Positions 50,090 to 61,604 of a stretch of DNA of 64,000 nt are shown here, one piece after another (within the stretch, counting starts at the first letter, position 1; every line of letters begins with the position of its first letter). Position numbers and translations under genes: made by a program. Location: the NCBI RefSeq assembly GCF_900089835.1, contig NZ_OANU01000009.1, forward strand, positions 62,001-126,000. Reading direction: 5' to 3'. The notes beneath the pieces are model-generated. The model saw only the letters and a program-made list of their open reading frames with translations. It made no database searches and was not told where the DNA came from. This stretch comes from Vibrio thalassae (GTDB lineage: Bacteria; Pseudomonadota; Gammaproteobacteria; Enterobacterales; Vibrionaceae).

Positions 50090-50656
50090 ATGGCTACTGT
50101 TAGCACGAATGAATTTAAAGGCGGCCTTAAATTAATGCTGGATAACGAGCCTTGCGTAATTCTAGAAAACGAATACGTGAAGCCAGGTAAAGGTCAGGCA
50201 TTCAACCGCGTAAAAATTCGTAAGCTACTGTCTGGTAAAGTTCTAGAGAAAACCTTCAAGTCTGGTGAAACTGTTGAAGTTGCTGACGTGATGGACATCG
50301 ATCTAGATTACCTATACACAGATGGTGAATTCTACCACTTTATGAACAGCGAAACATTCGAACAAATCGCTGCTGAAGTTAAAGCTGTTGGCGAAAACGC
50401 GAAATGGTTAGTAGAAAACAACACTTGTATGATTACTCTGTGGAATGGTAACCCAATTACCGTGACTCCGCCTAACTTTGTTGAGTTAGAAGTAACTGAA
50501 ACCGATCCAGGTCTAAAAGGTGATACGCAGGGTACTGGTGGTAAGCCAGCAACACTAACAACAGGTGCTGTTGTACGTGTACCGCTATTCATCCAAATCG
50601 GTGAAGTGATTAAAGTTGATACTCGTACAGGTGAGTACGTAGGCCGCGTTAAGTAA
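50090..50656 (+). CDS. efp: Translation elongation factor P
   Basis: 188 aa, three beta-barrel domains as in eIF5A/EF-P. The lysine to be beta-lysylated is in the loop [11 protein letters not shown] (Lys34). C-terminal signature [23 protein letters not shown]. It relieves ribosome stalling at polyproline. The KPGKGQ loop is the substrate type of the EpmA/EpmB pathway, and both enzymes are encoded in this window. AGAGG ribosome binding site. Confidence 0.97.
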   Translation: MATVSTNEFKGGLKLMLDNEPCVILENEYVKPGKGQAFNRVKIRKLLSGKVLEKTFKSGETVEVADVMDIDLDYLYTDGEFYHFMNSETFEQIAAEVKAVGENAKWLVENNTCMITLWNGNPITVTPPNFVELEVTETDPGLKGDTQGTGGKPATLTTGAVVRVPLFIQIGEVIKVDTRTGEYVGRVK

Positions 50657-50678
50657 GCTTACTCTTTGCTGTATGAAG

Positions 50679-50706
50679 AAAAGGTCGCTTAGGCGACCTT
50701 TTTTAA
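50679..50706 (+). terminator. Terminator of efp
   Basis: Stem AAAAGGTCGC/GCGACCTTTT with a TTAG loop and T-run. Confidence 0.9.
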
Positions 50707-50717
50707 TGGAAGAGGTA

Positions 50718-51413
50718 TTACTCTTGTGGTCGCCAGCTTAAAGCACTAGCTACAGTGCCAAGTGCTAAGGTGTCCATTTCTGCTTTAGGCAGATTGGCTA
50801 AGGTTTGTAAGGTAATAGCACCGTTGATTTGTGCTGCGGCGACCTCGACACTACCACGGCTAAAACTATAACCAAGTGGGTTATCGACACTCATCATCAA
50901 CCCTTCACCATCGTGGATGGATTCCACGTTAAAATGGGTACTGTCTAAGCGAATGAAGCCAGTTTCTTTTTTAGCTGTCGACAAACTAATAGCTTCCGAC
51001 TTTCTGGCCATTTGATACTCACCAACCGACTTACCATTTTCGCTGATCTCACAAACATAGGGACCGTTACCACCGAACGAGAAGCTGCCAAGATCCACAC
51101 TGGTACCGCCACCACTACAAACGAGCGTCCAAGTTTTACCGTTGTCCTTGCGGGTCACCTCTGCAACCATCTCTCCTTCTTTGGTATTAATAGTATTGAA
51201 CCAAGAGCTAGTGGAAGCACTGCGCGAGTATTTACCTTGATACAATCCGGCAAGATCAAAACTGCCCTCAGGACCAAAGCCCCAAAATGTACCATCCGTT
51301 TTAAGCATCAGTTTTGGTTGAGCTGCCACGGCATCTGATGTGGTCATATTAACCGTAGAACCACACCCAAAAAGTGCACTAGAAATAAGCAGTGCGCAAA
51401 TAGACTTCTTCAT
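50718..51413 (-). CDS. Putative lipoprotein, unknown function
   Basis: 231 aa. The lipoprotein signal peptide ends in the lipobox SALFGC, so lipidation at Cys17 is expected. The mature protein is Gly/Ser-rich with many beta-strand-like stretches and two further cysteines (VCSGGG and YVCEIS, spaced about 30 residues) that could pair. I do not recognise the family. Stands alone between efp (convergent) and the frd operon terminator. Confidence 0.75.
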   Translation of the reverse strand: MKKSICALLISSALFGCGSTVNMTTSDAVAAQPKLMLKTDGTFWGFGPEGSFDLAGLYQGKYSRSASTSSWFNTINTKEGEMVAEVTRKDNGKTWTLVCSGGGTSVDLGSFSFGGNGPYVCEISENGKSVGEYQMARKSEAISLSTAKKETGFIRLDSTHFNVESIHDGEGLMMSVDNPLGYSFSRGSVEVAAAQINGAITLQTLANLPKAEMDTLALGTVASALSWRPQE

Positions 51414-51531
51414 TGTTACATCTCTTTTTTATTATCAAGCGGCGCGGATTATATAGAGAGAGTTGGGTTCTGCGTGTAAGCATTTGTCTTCTTAAATGCT
51501 GAGTCACAAAAATACTGGCAATAAAAAAAGG

Positions 51532-51553
51532 CAGCGATATCGCTGCCTTTGAG
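51532..51553 (-). terminator. Terminator of the frdABCD operon
   Basis: Self-complementary AAAGGCAGCGATATCGCTGCCTTT with a T-run on the minus strand, just after frdD. Confidence 0.85.
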
Positions 51554-51568
51554 GTTTGTGTCTGTTGC

Positions 51569-51931
51569 TTAGAGCATAAAGATGAATATAACAGATAAGG
51601 CGCTGATTAAACCAGCAAAGAAGTAGCAAGCAATTTTTCCTGCCACACCCGCATGGATTTTCAGATCGTGCATACCGTGATGTAGGCGATGCATTGCATG
51701 CCACATCGGAAGTGCTAATGTCGCTATGATGAATAGTGCGCCAATGATGCTTGTAGCAAAATCTGCGACACGTTCATAACTCATTGCTTCTGGGCTAATA
51801 ATGCCCATTGGCACTAGAATACCAAGCACAAGTACCGTTACTGGTGTAATCATGGCAAACCAGGTACCACCCGCACCAAATAGTCCCCACCATACTGGTT
51901 CGTCAGAGCGTTTTGGGTTTTGATTAATCAC
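51569..51931 (-). CDS. frdD: Fumarate reductase membrane anchor subunit D
   Basis: 120 aa, three membrane helices. N-terminal [20 protein letters not shown] and central [16 protein letters not shown] match FrdD. With FrdC it anchors FrdAB and passes electrons from menaquinol. Last gene of frdABCD, 10 bases after frdC. Confidence 0.95.
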   Translation of the reverse strand: MINQNPKRSDEPVWWGLFGAGGTWFAMITPVTVLVLGILVPMGIISPEAMSYERVADFATSIIGALFIIATLALPMWHAMHRLHHGMHDLKIHAGVAGKIACYFFAGLISALSVIFIFML

Positions 51932-51941
51932 GATTCACTCC

Positions 51942-52325
51942 TTATACAATGATGAGAACAACTAGCGAGATAGCGGCAACCGCAGCCCACTGAGCAAGAA
52001 CGATGGTTTTCTTTTCAACGACCTTTCCTTTCAGCTTGATTGGCATAACTTGCGGCATCATGCTAAAGAAAGTTTGAGCGTGGAATAGACTGCCTGCTAG
52101 GGCCACGATATTAATCGCGATGACGATAGGGTTGGCCATAAACTCCAGCCAACCTTGCCACGCTTCAGGGCCTTTCACTAATGCACCCAAACCAAAAGTC
52201 AGGAAGATCGTGAATAGAATAAGAGGCAGTACCGTCGCTTCACGCAACATGTAGAAGCGATAGAATGGATGGTTTTTCCACCACGTGCGTTTGATTTCAC
52301 GAACATAAGGTTTTCTGTTACTCAT
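51942..52325 (-). CDS. frdC: Fumarate reductase membrane anchor subunit C
   Basis: 127 aa, three membrane helices. The N-terminus SNRKPYVREIKRTWWKNHPFYRFYMLREATV is the FrdC signature, including the conserved Glu in LREATVLPL that lies near the quinone site. It starts 1 base after frdB, implying coupled translation. Confidence 0.96.
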   Translation of the reverse strand: MSNRKPYVREIKRTWWKNHPFYRFYMLREATVLPLILFTIFLTFGLGALVKGPEAWQGWLEFMANPIVIAINIVALAGSLFHAQTFFSMMPQVMPIKLKGKVVEKKTIVLAQWAAVAAISLVVLIIV

Positions 52326-52326
52326 T

Positions 52327-53067
52327 CTACGCCTCCTGTGGTTTTAGCATTGCGATGACGAAGTCTTTAGAAGACTCCACTTTACCTTGGTTAACCGCTG
52401 CTGCTGGATCAACGTTCTTCGGACAGACTTCAGAGCAGTAACCGACGAAGGTACAGCCCCAAGCCCCGTTTGCACCGTTGATCATCTTCATACGCTCTGC
52501 GGCACCATTGTCACGGCTATCAAGGTTATAGCGATGCGCAAGTGTCAGAGCTGCTGGACCGATAAACTCTGGGTTTAGACCAAACTGAGGGCAGGCCGCG
52601 TAGCAGAGGCCGCAGTTAATGCAGCCAGCAAACTGCTTATACTTCGCCATTTGCTCAGGTGTTTGGATATTGGTGCCATCCTCAGGCTTGCGATCATTAC
52701 CGATAATATAAGGCTTGATGGCTTCAAGGCGTTCGATAAACGGCGTCATATCGACAATCAGGTCTTTCTCGATAGGGAAGTTAGCCAAAGGCTCGATCTT
52801 CAGACCATTTTGGTGGTCACGAAGGAAGCTCTTACAAGCCAACTTAGGTACACCGTTGACCATGATGCCGCACGAACCACAAATCGCCATACGGCAAGAC
52901 CAGCGGTAAGACAGATCTTTATCGAGGTGGTCTTTGATGTAACCAATCGCATCAAGTACAGACATGGTCTCATCAAACGGAACTTCAAATGTTTGGAAGT
53001 AAGGTTCTGAGTCCTTCTCTGGGTCATAACGCAGGATCTCAACTTTCTGAATACGATTAGCTGACAT
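52327..53067 (-). CDS. frdB: Fumarate reductase iron-sulfur subunit
   Basis: 246 aa. Three clusters visible: [2Fe-2S] in [21 protein letters not shown] (about residues 58-78), [4Fe-4S] in [15 protein letters not shown] (about 148), and [3Fe-4S] in [17 protein letters not shown] (about 205). Relays electrons from quinol in FrdCD to FAD in FrdA. Its ATG overlaps the frdA stop codon by one base. Confidence 0.97.
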   Translation of the reverse strand: MSANRIQKVEILRYDPEKDSEPYFQTFEVPFDETMSVLDAIGYIKDHLDKDLSYRWSCRMAICGSCGIMVNGVPKLACKSFLRDHQNGLKIEPLANFPIEKDLIVDMTPFIERLEAIKPYIIGNDRKPEDGTNIQTPEQMAKYKQFAGCINCGLCYAACPQFGLNPEFIGPAALTLAHRYNLDSRDNGAAERMKMINGANGAWGCTFVGYCSEVCPKNVDPAAAVNQGKVESSKDFVIAMLKPQEA

Positions 53068-54884
53068 TATGCTTGCTCCTCCGCACTGTTCTCTTGAGAT
53101 GCTTTCGCTTCTGCCGCGGCAGCTTTTTCTGCTGCTTCACCGTACAAGCGTGCTTTAGGTTGCGATTTCGTTATCTTCACATCGCTGTAATCGATGCTTG
53201 GTGCGCTGTCTTCTTGGAAGAAGGCCAAAGAGTGTTTCAGGAAGTTCACGTCATCACGTTCAGTACAACCATCGTCTAAACGTTGGTGTGCGCCACGTGA
53301 TTCTTTACGTAGGATAGCGGAGTGAACCATAGCTTCTGCAACTTCGAGGCCATAGCCCACTTCAATGGCATAAAGGAGATCCGTGTTGAACACTTTACCT
53401 TTATCTTTGATGCTGATTTTCTTATAGCGCTGTTTGAGCTCGGCGATCTTTTCAAGCGTAGCTTGCATCAGATCTTCTTGACGATAGATACCGCAGCCCG
53501 CTTCCATGGTGTGACCCATTTCGGTACGGATTTCAGCCCAGTTTTCATCGCCTTCTTGGTTCATGAGTGCTGCAATGCGAGCTTCAACCGCTTCAACTTG
53601 TTGCGCGATAGCCGCGTCATCCCAGCCTTTAAAAGCTTTCGCACGTTCAACAGCTTGTTCACCAGCCACGCGACCAAAGACTACGAATTCAGCGAGAGAG
53701 TTAGACCCTAAGCGGTTGGCGCCGTGTAGGCCAACAGATGCACACTCGCCGACAGCAAATAGACCTTGAATGCGTGTTTCACACTGCCCATTGGTTTCGA
53801 TACCACCCATAGTGTAGTGAACAGTTGGACGAATTGGGATTGGCTCTTTCGCTGGGTCAACGTTCACGTAGGCTTTAGCAAGCTCACAGATAAATGGTAA
53901 ACGCTCTTGCAAGTACTCTTCACCAAGATGGCGGAGGTCTAGATGCACAACGTCACCAAGTGGGTGTTTGATGGTGTTGCCTTTCTGTTGTTCGTGCCAG
54001 AAAGCTTGGGAAACTTTGTCACGAGGACCCAGTTCCATATATTTGTTTTTCGGTTGGCCAACTGGTGTTTCTGGACCCATGCCGTAGTCTTGCAGATAGC
54101 GGTAGCCATTCTTGTTGACGATGATCCCACCTTCACCACGACAACCTTCTGTCATCAGGATGCCAGTACCTGGAAGGCCGGTTGGGTGATACTGAACAAA
54201 CTCCATATCACGTAGCGGTACACCATGACGATAAGCCATCGCCATACCGTCGCCTGTTACGATACCACCGTTGGTATTACAGTGATAAACGCGGCCCGCA
54301 CCACCTGTTGCTAGTACAACAGATTTGGCTTTAATCGTAACCAGTTCACCTTCAGACATATGAATAGCAATAAGACCTTGAACCTCGCCCTCAACGACAA
54401 GTAGGTCAACCACAAAGTATTCGTCAAATCGTTTGATTTGCTCATACTTCATCGAAGTCTGGAACAGAGTGTGTAGCATATGGAAGCCGGTTTTATCAGC
54501 GGCAAACCATGTACGTTCAACCTTCATACCACCGAAACGACGAACGTTAACCTCGCCATTTTCCTTACGGCTCCATGGGCAGCCCCATTGCTCCATTTGG
54601 ATCATTTCACGTGTGGCATTTTCTACGAAATATTCAACAACATCCTGTTCACAAAGCCAGTCGCCACCACCAACGGTATCGTTGAAGTGGTTATCTAAGC
54701 TATCTTCATCCTTGATTACAGCTGCAGAACCACCTTCTGCTGCCACGGTATGTGAACGCATCGGGTAGACTTTAGAAATCAGAGCCACTTCCATTTCTGG
54801 GTTTGCTTCTGCTGCTGCAATGGCAGTACGAAGACCGGCGCCGCCTGCGCCGATGACTGCGATATCTGTGGTAATTGTTTTCAC
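53067..54884 (-). CDS. frdA: Fumarate reductase flavoprotein subunit
   Basis: 605 aa. FAD-binding Rossmann start ([19 protein letters not shown]), the covalent FAD His in [15 protein letters not shown] (about residue 45), catalytic segment around [11 protein letters not shown] and the [11 protein letters not shown] region. Reduces fumarate to succinate in anaerobic respiration; fumarate arises from AspA in this window. First gene of frdABCD, with a CRP/FNR-like site about 170 bases upstream. Confidence 0.97.
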   Translation of the reverse strand: MKTITTDIAVIGAGGAGLRTAIAAAEANPEMEVALISKVYPMRSHTVAAEGGSAAVIKDEDSLDNHFNDTVGGGDWLCEQDVVEYFVENATREMIQMEQWGCPWSRKENGEVNVRRFGGMKVERTWFAADKTGFHMLHTLFQTSMKYEQIKRFDEYFVVDLLVVEGEVQGLIAIHMSEGELVTIKAKSVVLATGGAGRVYHCNTNGGIVTGDGMAMAYRHGVPLRDMEFVQYHPTGLPGTGILMTEGCRGEGGIIVNKNGYRYLQDYGMGPETPVGQPKNKYMELGPRDKVSQAFWHEQQKGNTIKHPLGDVVHLDLRHLGEEYLQERLPFICELAKAYVNVDPAKEPIPIRPTVHYTMGGIETNGQCETRIQGLFAVGECASVGLHGANRLGSNSLAEFVVFGRVAGEQAVERAKAFKGWDDAAIAQQVEAVEARIAALMNQEGDENWAEIRTEMGHTMEAGCGIYRQEDLMQATLEKIAELKQRYKKISIKDKGKVFNTDLLYAIEVGYGLEVAEAMVHSAILRKESRGAHQRLDDGCTERDDVNFLKHSLAFFQEDSAPSIDYSDVKITKSQPKARLYGEAAEKAAAAEAKASQENSAEEQA

Positions 54885-55053
54885 AGTTATCCTCCAGTGT
54901 GTGAGTGCGAGTGAGCTCGCGAGTTATAATTAAATGCTTTAGTAAGCTTTTATAGAGTAAGGTTTTATATTAGATAAGCTGTATGGCAAAAAAATTGACT
55001 GAGTTAGGTTTTTGCTCCGGAAATGCAAAGTGAAGCATAGTATTTATATGATG

Positions 55054-55069
55054 TGTGATTAAAATCACG
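55054..55069. promoter_or_regulatory. CRP/FNR-like binding site between frdA and epmA
   Basis: TGTGATTAAAATCACG matches the CRP pattern TGTGA-N6-TCAC at 9 of 10 key bases and also contains GATTAAAATC, close to FNR (TTGAT-N4-ATCAA). It lies about 170 bases before frdA and 52 before epmA. Anaerobic activation of frd through FNR is established in E. coli, so this is a reasonable site. Confidence 0.6.
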
Positions 55070-55121
55070 CGTTATTGAGTAGAAATCGTCACAGTCGTAT
55101 AATTATCAATAAACAGAGCTA

Positions 55122-56108
55122 ATGAGTTTAATTATGATTTGCAATGAGTGGCAGCCCACAGCTTCAGTGGCTTTACTAAAAAAAAGGGCACAAATAATCC
55201 ATTCAATACGAGACTTCTTCCTATCAAGGAATGTAATGGAAGTGGATACGCCTGCTATGAGCCATGCGACCGTCACAGACATCCATTTACATACGTTCCA
55301 GACCCACTTTGTAGGCCCGGGTTATGCGGATGGTCGTAAGCTGTATTTTATGACTAGCCCTGAGTTTCATATGAAGCGTTTGCTGGCAGCGGGAAGCGGC
55401 TCTATTTATCAAATTAATAAAGCCTTCCGCAATGAGGAAAGCGGCCGCTACCATAACCCTGAGTTCACCATACTTGAGTGGTATCGCGAAGGCTTTGACC
55501 ATCATCAGCTAATGGATGAAATGGATGAGCTATTAATGATGGTGTTGGCGTGCAACCGTGCTGAGCGCCTGACATATCAACAAGCGTTTATGACTCATTT
55601 AGGCGTTTGTCCACTAGAAGCGAGCATGTCAGAGTTGAGACAGGTGGCTGGAGGTCTAGGGCTGAGTGATATTGCCGATACGGAGCAAGATCGAGATACG
55701 CTGTTGCAACTGCTCTTTAGCATGGGAGTTGAAACCAAAATAGGCCAAGAAACACCTGCGTTTGTGTATGATTTTCCATCGTCACAAGCTGCGCTGGCTA
55801 AGGTCAATCCTAAAGATGAGCGTGTTGCAGACCGATTTGAAGTCTATTTTAAGGGGATAGAACTGGCGAACGGTTTTCATGAGCTAGACAACCCTAATGA
55901 ACAGTTAGCTCGCTTTGAAGAGGACAATCGCAAGCGTCAGCAAATGGGCCTCCCTCAACAGCCGATTGACTATCATTTGATAGAAGCGCTCAAATCAGGT
56001 CTACCAGCGTGTGCTGGTGTCGCTTTGGGCATTGACCGCCTCATTATGTTGGCGCTTGGTGCCGCTCATATCGATGAAGTGGTGGCTTTTCCTTTTCCGC
56101 GTGCTTAA
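55122..56108 (+). CDS. epmA: EF-P--(R)-beta-lysine ligase EpmA
   Basis: 328 aa, a class II lysyl-tRNA synthetase catalytic core lacking the anticodon-binding domain. Motif 2 region [22 protein letters not shown] and motif 3 [15 protein letters not shown] are intact. It ligates beta-lysine, made by EpmB, to EF-P. Divergent from frdABCD as in E. coli. An ATG four codons downstream is an alternative start. Its stop overlaps the convergent EamA gene by 4 bases. Confidence 0.95.
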   Translation: MSLIMICNEWQPTASVALLKKRAQIIHSIRDFFLSRNVMEVDTPAMSHATVTDIHLHTFQTHFVGPGYADGRKLYFMTSPEFHMKRLLAAGSGSIYQINKAFRNEESGRYHNPEFTILEWYREGFDHHQLMDEMDELLMMVLACNRAERLTYQQAFMTHLGVCPLEASMSELRQVAGGLGLSDIADTEQDRDTLLQLLFSMGVETKIGQETPAFVYDFPSSQAALAKVNPKDERVADRFEVYFKGIELANGFHELDNPNEQLARFEEDNRKRQQMGLPQQPIDYHLIEALKSGLPACAGVALGIDRLIMLALGAAHIDEVVAFPFPRA

Positions 56109-57001
56109 CTGACCAAAATACCGGTGCCCGCGACAGCCAATAGGGCACCTAGCCAAGCATATTTATTAGGACGCTGCTTGGTGTATATCCAAAGCAGTGG
56201 CAAGACCATAATTGGAGTGGTTGACGAGAGCAGTGCGACCATTCCTACATTTCCAGTTTGCAAAGCAAAGAGAATCAGCGTCATTCCTACCGCCATCGCT
56301 AAGAACCCATTAAGAGCAGTAATCCCGAATATGGGCCAAGTAATAGGATGAATGCTCTTCGCGTGTCGAGTACCAGTGAATAGAAACAAGCAATGGGCAA
56401 TAAATGCGGTGATCATACGTATCCCAGACGCTGCCACTGGATCCACCGCAGTTTGCATGACGGGTTTAGCGATAATCCCCCCAAGAGCCTGACACAAGGC
56501 TGCCGTGATTCCGAGTCCCACACCAAAGCACACATTGCCTTTAATGGTTTCTAGTTCGCTAGCTTTGTGGTTGCTGTTTCCATGTCGTCCAAAGAAGATC
56601 GCAGTAGCAACCCCTGAGAAGACCAACGCTGAACCGAGCAGCTCTAGTGGAGTCATGGTTTCTGAAAATAGGAAATAACCTAACAGTGCTGAAAACACGG
56701 CATGGCAGGAGAATAATAGTCCTGCTTGTCTTGGCCCCATTCGGTTTAGGCAGGCAAAAAGCGCAGTATCACCAATAAAAATACCGATAAGTCCAGATAG
56801 CATCATTGGTGTGATATGGCTACTTTCAACGGTCGACCAACCGCCAGTAACCATGGCCATTGTCGAGAGGATCAAGGCGGTACAGCCCATACGCCATCGA
56901 CTGTAGGAAAACGATCCTAAATGCTTGGCTGGGGTGACGGAAATAATGCTCGATACCGCCCATAAAAAAGCGGCGATCAGCGCCAGCCATTCAAATCCCA
57001 T
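56105..57001 (-). CDS. DMT superfamily (EamA) transporter
   Basis: 298 aa from the ATG at 57001 with AGGGA ribosome binding site; a longer frame adds 38 residues without hydrophobic character. Ten membrane helices in two EamA repeats (about 5-135 and 155-290). Pattern [15 protein letters not shown] at the start, and [22 protein letters not shown] in the second repeat. Substrates of this family range from amino acids to nucleotide sugars; not predictable here. Confidence 0.9.
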   Translation of the reverse strand: MGFEWLALIAAFLWAVSSIISVTPAKHLGSFSYSRWRMGCTALILSTMAMVTGGWSTVESSHITPMMLSGLIGIFIGDTALFACLNRMGPRQAGLLFSCHAVFSALLGYFLFSETMTPLELLGSALVFSGVATAIFFGRHGNSNHKASELETIKGNVCFGVGLGITAALCQALGGIIAKPVMQTAVDPVAASGIRMITAFIAHCLFLFTGTRHAKSIHPITWPIFGITALNGFLAMAVGMTLILFALQTGNVGMVALLSSTTPIMVLPLLWIYTKQRPNKYAWLGALLAVAGTGILVS

Positions 57002-57124
57002 TGCTATCCCTAATGTCTCAATCCTTGTGAACTGATTAGTTTTTACTATGCTGCACTGGAAACTGCAATGAAATCCTCTCGGAAATCCTTTCACCGACTG
57101 GCGAAAGGATTTCAATCATGACGG

Positions 57125-58555
57125 TTACGCGAGGATTAAAGTCGCAGCGTAAACAATGAGGAGGCCGACAACACCGATGATAAGGCCTGTTTTAGCCATG
57201 TCTTTACTTTCAATGAGTCCTGTCGAGTAGGCCAAAGAGTTCGGTGGAGTGGATACAGGCAGAATCATACCCAGTGACGCCGAGAACGCGACCACGACGA
57301 GCAAGCCTTGTAAACCGCCAATGCTTACTAGACTTTCCATAGAAGCGCCAATCGCTGCAGCAATAGGCATCAATAGGTTTGCTGTAGCAGTGTTAGACAT
57401 AAAGTTGGCCATGATTCAACACACCATAGAGAGAGCAATGACAACGGCAAATGGAGAGAGAGACTCATAATCAATGGCGTGAGCCAATGCCGAAGCCAGC
57501 CCAGTTTTATCCAATCCAATGCCGATAGCGATACCCCCTGCAACTAACCAAAGTACGTCCCAGTTGATTAGTTTCAGTTCGTCTTTACCTATGATGCCCG
57601 TGAGTGTAAATACCGCGAGAGGGATAATAGAGACGACATAACTGTTCATACCATGCAGCTTGGTTGTCATCCAAAGCAGAATGGTAATAGCGAACGTTAT
57701 GTAAACGACAACTGCGCGCCAACTTTTTTGAAATGCGCCGTCAAGCTTGAGCACCATTCTATCCTCGGAAGAAGGAAACAGCTTTTGCAGTAGGAACCAA
57801 GCTAATGTGAGCTGAACAATCACGAAAGGTAATCCCATCATCATCCATTGTAAAAAATCAATGCTGTTTTCACCGGTAAGATATTGCAACGCGATGGCGT
57901 TGGGCGGTGTACCTATTGGAGTGGCGATGCCCCCAGTGTTTGCCGCAATCGGTATGCAGAGCACTAGAGCTTTGATACCAAGGTCGTATTTCGGTGCAGA
58001 GGCGACGATAGGCCCTAGTAGCGCTAACATCATAACGGTTGTCGCCGTATTGGACATAAACATCGAAAACACGGCAGTGATCAACATAAGTCCTAACATA
58101 ATAAATTTAGGTTGTTGGCCAAAAGGTTTGAGTAACACCCGTGCGAGATTGTTATCCAGCTCGTATTTAGACGCAGCGATAGCCAGAGCAAAACCACCCA
58201 TAAACAGAATGATGATAGGTGAAGAGAAGGCACCGAAAATGTCGGTGTAAGACATAAGTTCACCAAGGTCGTGACCAGCTGGTGGAGTTCGGAACAAATG
58301 AAGCCCTTTGTCAGAGATCATGATGAGTTCAAGGGCAATGATCAGAATTGAAGTAGCGAAGACGGGAACTGGTTCGAGCACCCATAATAAAGCAGCCAGT
58401 AGAAATATCGCGAGAAGTCGATGTTGAATCAATGTGAGGTCATCAATTGGAATCCAATCTATTGGCATCATTAGGACGCCTAATGGCACTAAAAAGCAGA
58501 TAAACAGTCTAATTAGTGTCCCAGTATGTATCTTCGGCATAGGGGCGGTCACCAT
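57125..58555 (-). pseudogene. DASS/SLC13-family anion transporter gene with an in-frame TGA
   Basis: The first 379 codons encode a membrane protein with a complete first SNTATT motif (MFMSNTATTVMM) and IGTPPNAIAL. The frame then meets TGA at 57416-57418. Two codons later the same frame resumes (MANFMSNTATANLLMPIAAAIG, then PVSTPPNSLAYSTG) and runs 95 codons to the normal end. The second SNT motif of the inverted repeat, essential for Na+ and substrate binding in this family, is therefore cut off. Total length without the stop would be about 476 aa, normal for DASS carriers of dicarboxylates or sulfate. A point mutation or sequencing error is likelier than a frameshift, since the frame does not change. 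Confidence 0.85.
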
Positions 58556-58731
58556 GGTGAATATTTAAACTGCACCTAGGTTTAAAGATATTCGAATTCC
58601 GGTCTTAGACTGGCATTAAAGTTCTGAAAAATCGAGGGAAGATTCGAAGGGTGTTTTGCTTTGCGTCAAAATCCGCAGTGCTATTTGAACAACAAACTGA
58701 ATATTGTGGTCTCAATATATCATTCAAAGAG

Positions 58732-58757
58732 AAACGGTGCCGAAGCACCGTTTGTTT
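58732..58757 (-). terminator. Terminator of psd
   Basis: Stem AAACGGTGC/GCACCGTTT with a CGAA loop between psd and the upstream-facing DASS gene; the T-run on the minus strand is short and interrupted. Confidence 0.7.
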
Positions 58758-58765
58758 ATGAATAA

Positions 58766-59656
58766 CTACTCGCTGACGTCTGATGTCGTTGCTGTTTGAG
58801 TCAATTGCTGAGCGTAAGGCGTTCCCATCACAGTTGGAGCATTGTTTTTCATTGAATCATCAAAGCGAATGCTGTCTTTGGCGAATAAGTTGATGACGGT
58901 TGAGCCTAATTTGAAACGACCCATCTCATCGCCTTTCTTCAGAATGACCGACTTATCACCAGTTGCTGGGTAATCCCAAGTGTAAACGGTATTACCGCGA
59001 GGAGGAGTTACAGTGCCAGCCCAGATTAGCTCAATACTACCCACAATGGTTGCTCCGACCAGAACTTGCGCCATTGGGCCAAACTCAGTATCGAAAATAC
59101 ACACAACGCGCTCATTACGAGCGAATAGATTTGGTACATTCTCAGCCGTCAATGGGTTCACTGAGAACAGATCACCAGGAACATAAATCATCTGACGCAA
59201 AGTGCCATCACATGGCATATGCACTCGGTGATAGTCTCTCGGTGACAGGTAGAGTGTTGCAAACTCGCCGTCAGCAAATTCAGCCGCTAAATCAGCACTA
59301 CCACCCAGCAGTTCTTGTGCGGTGTAGTCGTGATTCTTTGCTTGGATAAGCTTGCCATCGGTGATCGGCCCAAATTGGCTTACACATGCGTCAGCAGGGT
59401 GGGAAATCACCGTTTCGCCTTCCGCAATTGGACGCATACCAGGTTTCAACTCACGCACAAAGAACTCATTGAAGGTTTTGAAGTGAGCAGGATCTGAGTG
59501 CAGAGCCTCGTCCATATTGACGTTATATTGCTTGATAAACCAACGAATGATCGCTGTTGTTAGACCGCCAGCCTTGGCTGATGCTAGTTTACCTACCAAA
59601 CGGGTCAAACCGTGTTGAGGTATCCAATATTGCAGTCCAACTTTAATCTTATCCAT
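58766..59656 (-). CDS. psd: Phosphatidylserine decarboxylase proenzyme
   Basis: 296 aa. Pyruvoyl enzyme producing phosphatidylethanolamine at the inner membrane. Self-cleavage occurs at the LGST motif ([10 protein letters not shown], about residue 252), splitting beta and alpha chains. Also visible are [26 protein letters not shown] sequence (HPADACVS) and the [13 protein letters not shown] catalytic His region. Transcribed in the same direction as rsgA upstream, 131 bases apart, as in E. coli. Confidence 0.96.
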   Translation of the reverse strand: MDKIKVGLQYWIPQHGLTRLVGKLASAKAGGLTTAIIRWFIKQYNVNMDEALHSDPAHFKTFNEFFVRELKPGMRPIAEGETVISHPADACVSQFGPITDGKLIQAKNHDYTAQELLGGSADLAAEFADGEFATLYLSPRDYHRVHMPCDGTLRQMIYVPGDLFSVNPLTAENVPNLFARNERVVCIFDTEFGPMAQVLVGATIVGSIELIWAGTVTPPRGNTVYTWDYPATGDKSVILKKGDEMGRFKLGSTVINLFAKDSIRFDDSMKNNAPTVMGTPYAQQLTQTATTSDVSE

Positions 59657-59787
59657 TGTTCACTATTCCAACATTAATTGAGTGTTATTAATTCAGGGCG
59701 CGAGATACTAATGTAATTCGCCCCAAATGTCAGCAATTTGTGAATGGCACACGGTCAGAGTGTTAATCTCACCGTGTTCCTTGATGA

Positions 59788-60843
59788 TCACAAGTCAGCT
59801 TTCTTGCTTCTAGAGTATTGTCGGTTGGCTTTACCTTCGCCCATGCTCTCGATAATTCGATGATAATTATCAAAACGTACTTGATCGATTTTACCGTCTT
59901 CAACGGCTTCACGGAGAAGGCAACCAGGGTCGTCTAAGTGTTTACAGTCTCGGAATTTACAACCACCGAGATAGGGTTTGAACTCAACAAAAGCTTCAGT
60001 GACTTCATTTGGCTCTAGGTGCCACAAACCAAACTCGCGTACGCCTGGAGAATCGATAAGGTCACCACCGGTTGGAAAGTGATATAATCTTGCCGCAGTA
60101 GTAGTATGTTGACCCAAGCCGGAGTTGCTGGAAATTTCGCCTTCTTCGACATCAAGCTCGGGCATGAGTGCATTCACTAAACTTGATTTGCCCACACCAG
60201 ATTGGCCGACAAAAATATTAATCTTGTCTTTGAGGTGAGCTTCGAGCTCTTCTATGCCTTCGCCGCTTTCTTTGCTCACGAGCAGGACTTTATAGCCAAT
60301 ATATTTATAGACCTCTAAAAGCTGATAAAACGTGTCGCGCTCTTGTTCAGGCAGTAAATCTATTTTATTGAGTACGACAAGAGGCGCAATCTCAAGCGTT
60401 TCAGAAGCGATCAGGTAACGGTCGATAATGTTCAACGATAGCTCTGGCACAACGGCAGAAACAATGACCATTTGATCAACGTTTGCGGCTACGGGCTTGA
60501 GGCCATCATAGTAATCAGGACGGGTTAACATTGAGGTTCGCGGTTCTACGGCTTCCACTACGCCAGAAATACCGTGCATAGATTCGAGTCCGACTCGCCA
60601 TTTCACTCGATCTCCAGAGACCAAAGACTCAATACCACGTCTTAAATTACAGCGGTGTATTTCTTTGGTTTCAAGATCTTCAATGTCGGCATGTTGTCCG
60701 AAACGAGTGATGACAAGCCCTTGCTTGACCGCGCCAAGCATAGTCTCATCCCACTGGACAGATTCTTCTTTTGCCAGCTTTTTTTTCTGGTTGTTGCGCA
60801 CACGACGCACCTGACCTTTGGTTAGTTTTTTCTTTTTCGCCAC
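59788..60843 (-). CDS. rsgA: Ribosome small-subunit-dependent GTPase RsgA
   Basis: 351 aa circularly permuted GTPase acting late in 30S maturation. The motif order is G4 (LNKIDLL), then G1 ([14 protein letters not shown], about residue 213), then G3 (DSPG), confirming the permutation. OB-fold at about 40-105 and the C-terminal zinc finger ([14 protein letters not shown], about 297). The very basic N-terminus is typical. Divergent from orn. Confidence 0.96.
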   Translation of the reverse strand: MAKKKKLTKGQVRRVRNNQKKKLAKEESVQWDETMLGAVKQGLVITRFGQHADIEDLETKEIHRCNLRRGIESLVSGDRVKWRVGLESMHGISGVVEAVEPRTSMLTRPDYYDGLKPVAANVDQMVIVSAVVPELSLNIIDRYLIASETLEIAPLVVLNKIDLLPEQERDTFYQLLEVYKYIGYKVLLVSKESGEGIEELEAHLKDKINIFVGQSGVGKSSLVNALMPELDVEEGEISSNSGLGQHTTTAARLYHFPTGGDLIDSPGVREFGLWHLEPNEVTEAFVEFKPYLGGCKFRDCKHLDDPGCLLREAVEDGKIDQVRFDNYHRIIESMGEGKANRQYSRSKKADL

Positions 60844-60942
60844 GATATTTCAATGATGCGATGTGCATCAAACCATTTGGGTTACTGAATTTAATTTGGG
60901 TATAGTACCTCTTTTAGCAGAAAACAAATAGACGAGGGCATT

Positions 60943-61488
60943 ATGTCTTTCAGCGATGACAACTTGATCTGGGTTGATTTAGAAATGACAGGACTGGATC
61001 CTGAACAACATAAAATTATCGAAATTGCCAGTATCGTGACCGACAGCGAGTTAAATATTCTTGCGGAAGGGCCTGTTATAGCGATTCACCAACCGGATGA
61101 AGAGTTGGCTAAAATGGATGATTGGTGCACCAACACTCATACTGCAAGTGGGCTGGTGGCTCGTGTTAAAGACAGTGAGTATGATGAAGAAAAAGCCATC
61201 AAAGAAACCATCGCATTCTTAGAGCAATGGGTACCGAAAGGAAAATCGCCGATTTGTGGTAACAGTATTGGTCAAGACCGACGTTTTCTTTACAAACATA
61301 TGCCAGAACTCGAAGAGTATTTCCATTACCGATACGTGGATGTCAGTACGCTAAAAGAATTGACTCGTCGCTGGAAACCGGAAATCCTTGATGGCTTTTC
61401 TAAGCAGGGAACGCATTTAGCATTGGATGATATTCGAGAGTCTATCGCCGAACTCAAATATTATCGTGAGACTATTTTTACTATCTGA
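60943..61488 (+). CDS. orn: Oligoribonuclease
   Basis: 181 aa DEDDh 3'-5' exonuclease that degrades short RNA, including the pGpG product of c-di-GMP hydrolysis. Motif [11 protein letters not shown], motif II around [11 protein letters not shown], motif III His and Asp in [11 protein letters not shown]. Divergent from rsgA with 99 bases between starts, a conserved arrangement. Confidence 0.96.
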   Translation: MSFSDDNLIWVDLEMTGLDPEQHKIIEIASIVTDSELNILAEGPVIAIHQPDEELAKMDDWCTNTHTASGLVARVKDSEYDEEKAIKETIAFLEQWVPKGKSPICGNSIGQDRRFLYKHMPELEEYFHYRYVDVSTLKELTRRWKPEILDGFSKQGTHLALDDIRESIAELKYYRETIFTI

Positions 61489-61604
61489 TCTTCGAATATT
61501 TGTTAAAAAGAGAAGTTTAGGGCTGTAGTTGGCGGAAAAATAACGCATTTTTGTGTGCTTTTTCATCAAACGAAAAAAAAGTTGGTTTTTTTGCTGATAA
61601 GGAC

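Noticed and set aside
57125..58555. Frameshift or selenocysteine codon in the DASS gene
   Set aside because: The frame is the same on both sides, so no frameshift. The family is not known to use selenocysteine, and no SECIS-like hairpin was evident after the TGA.
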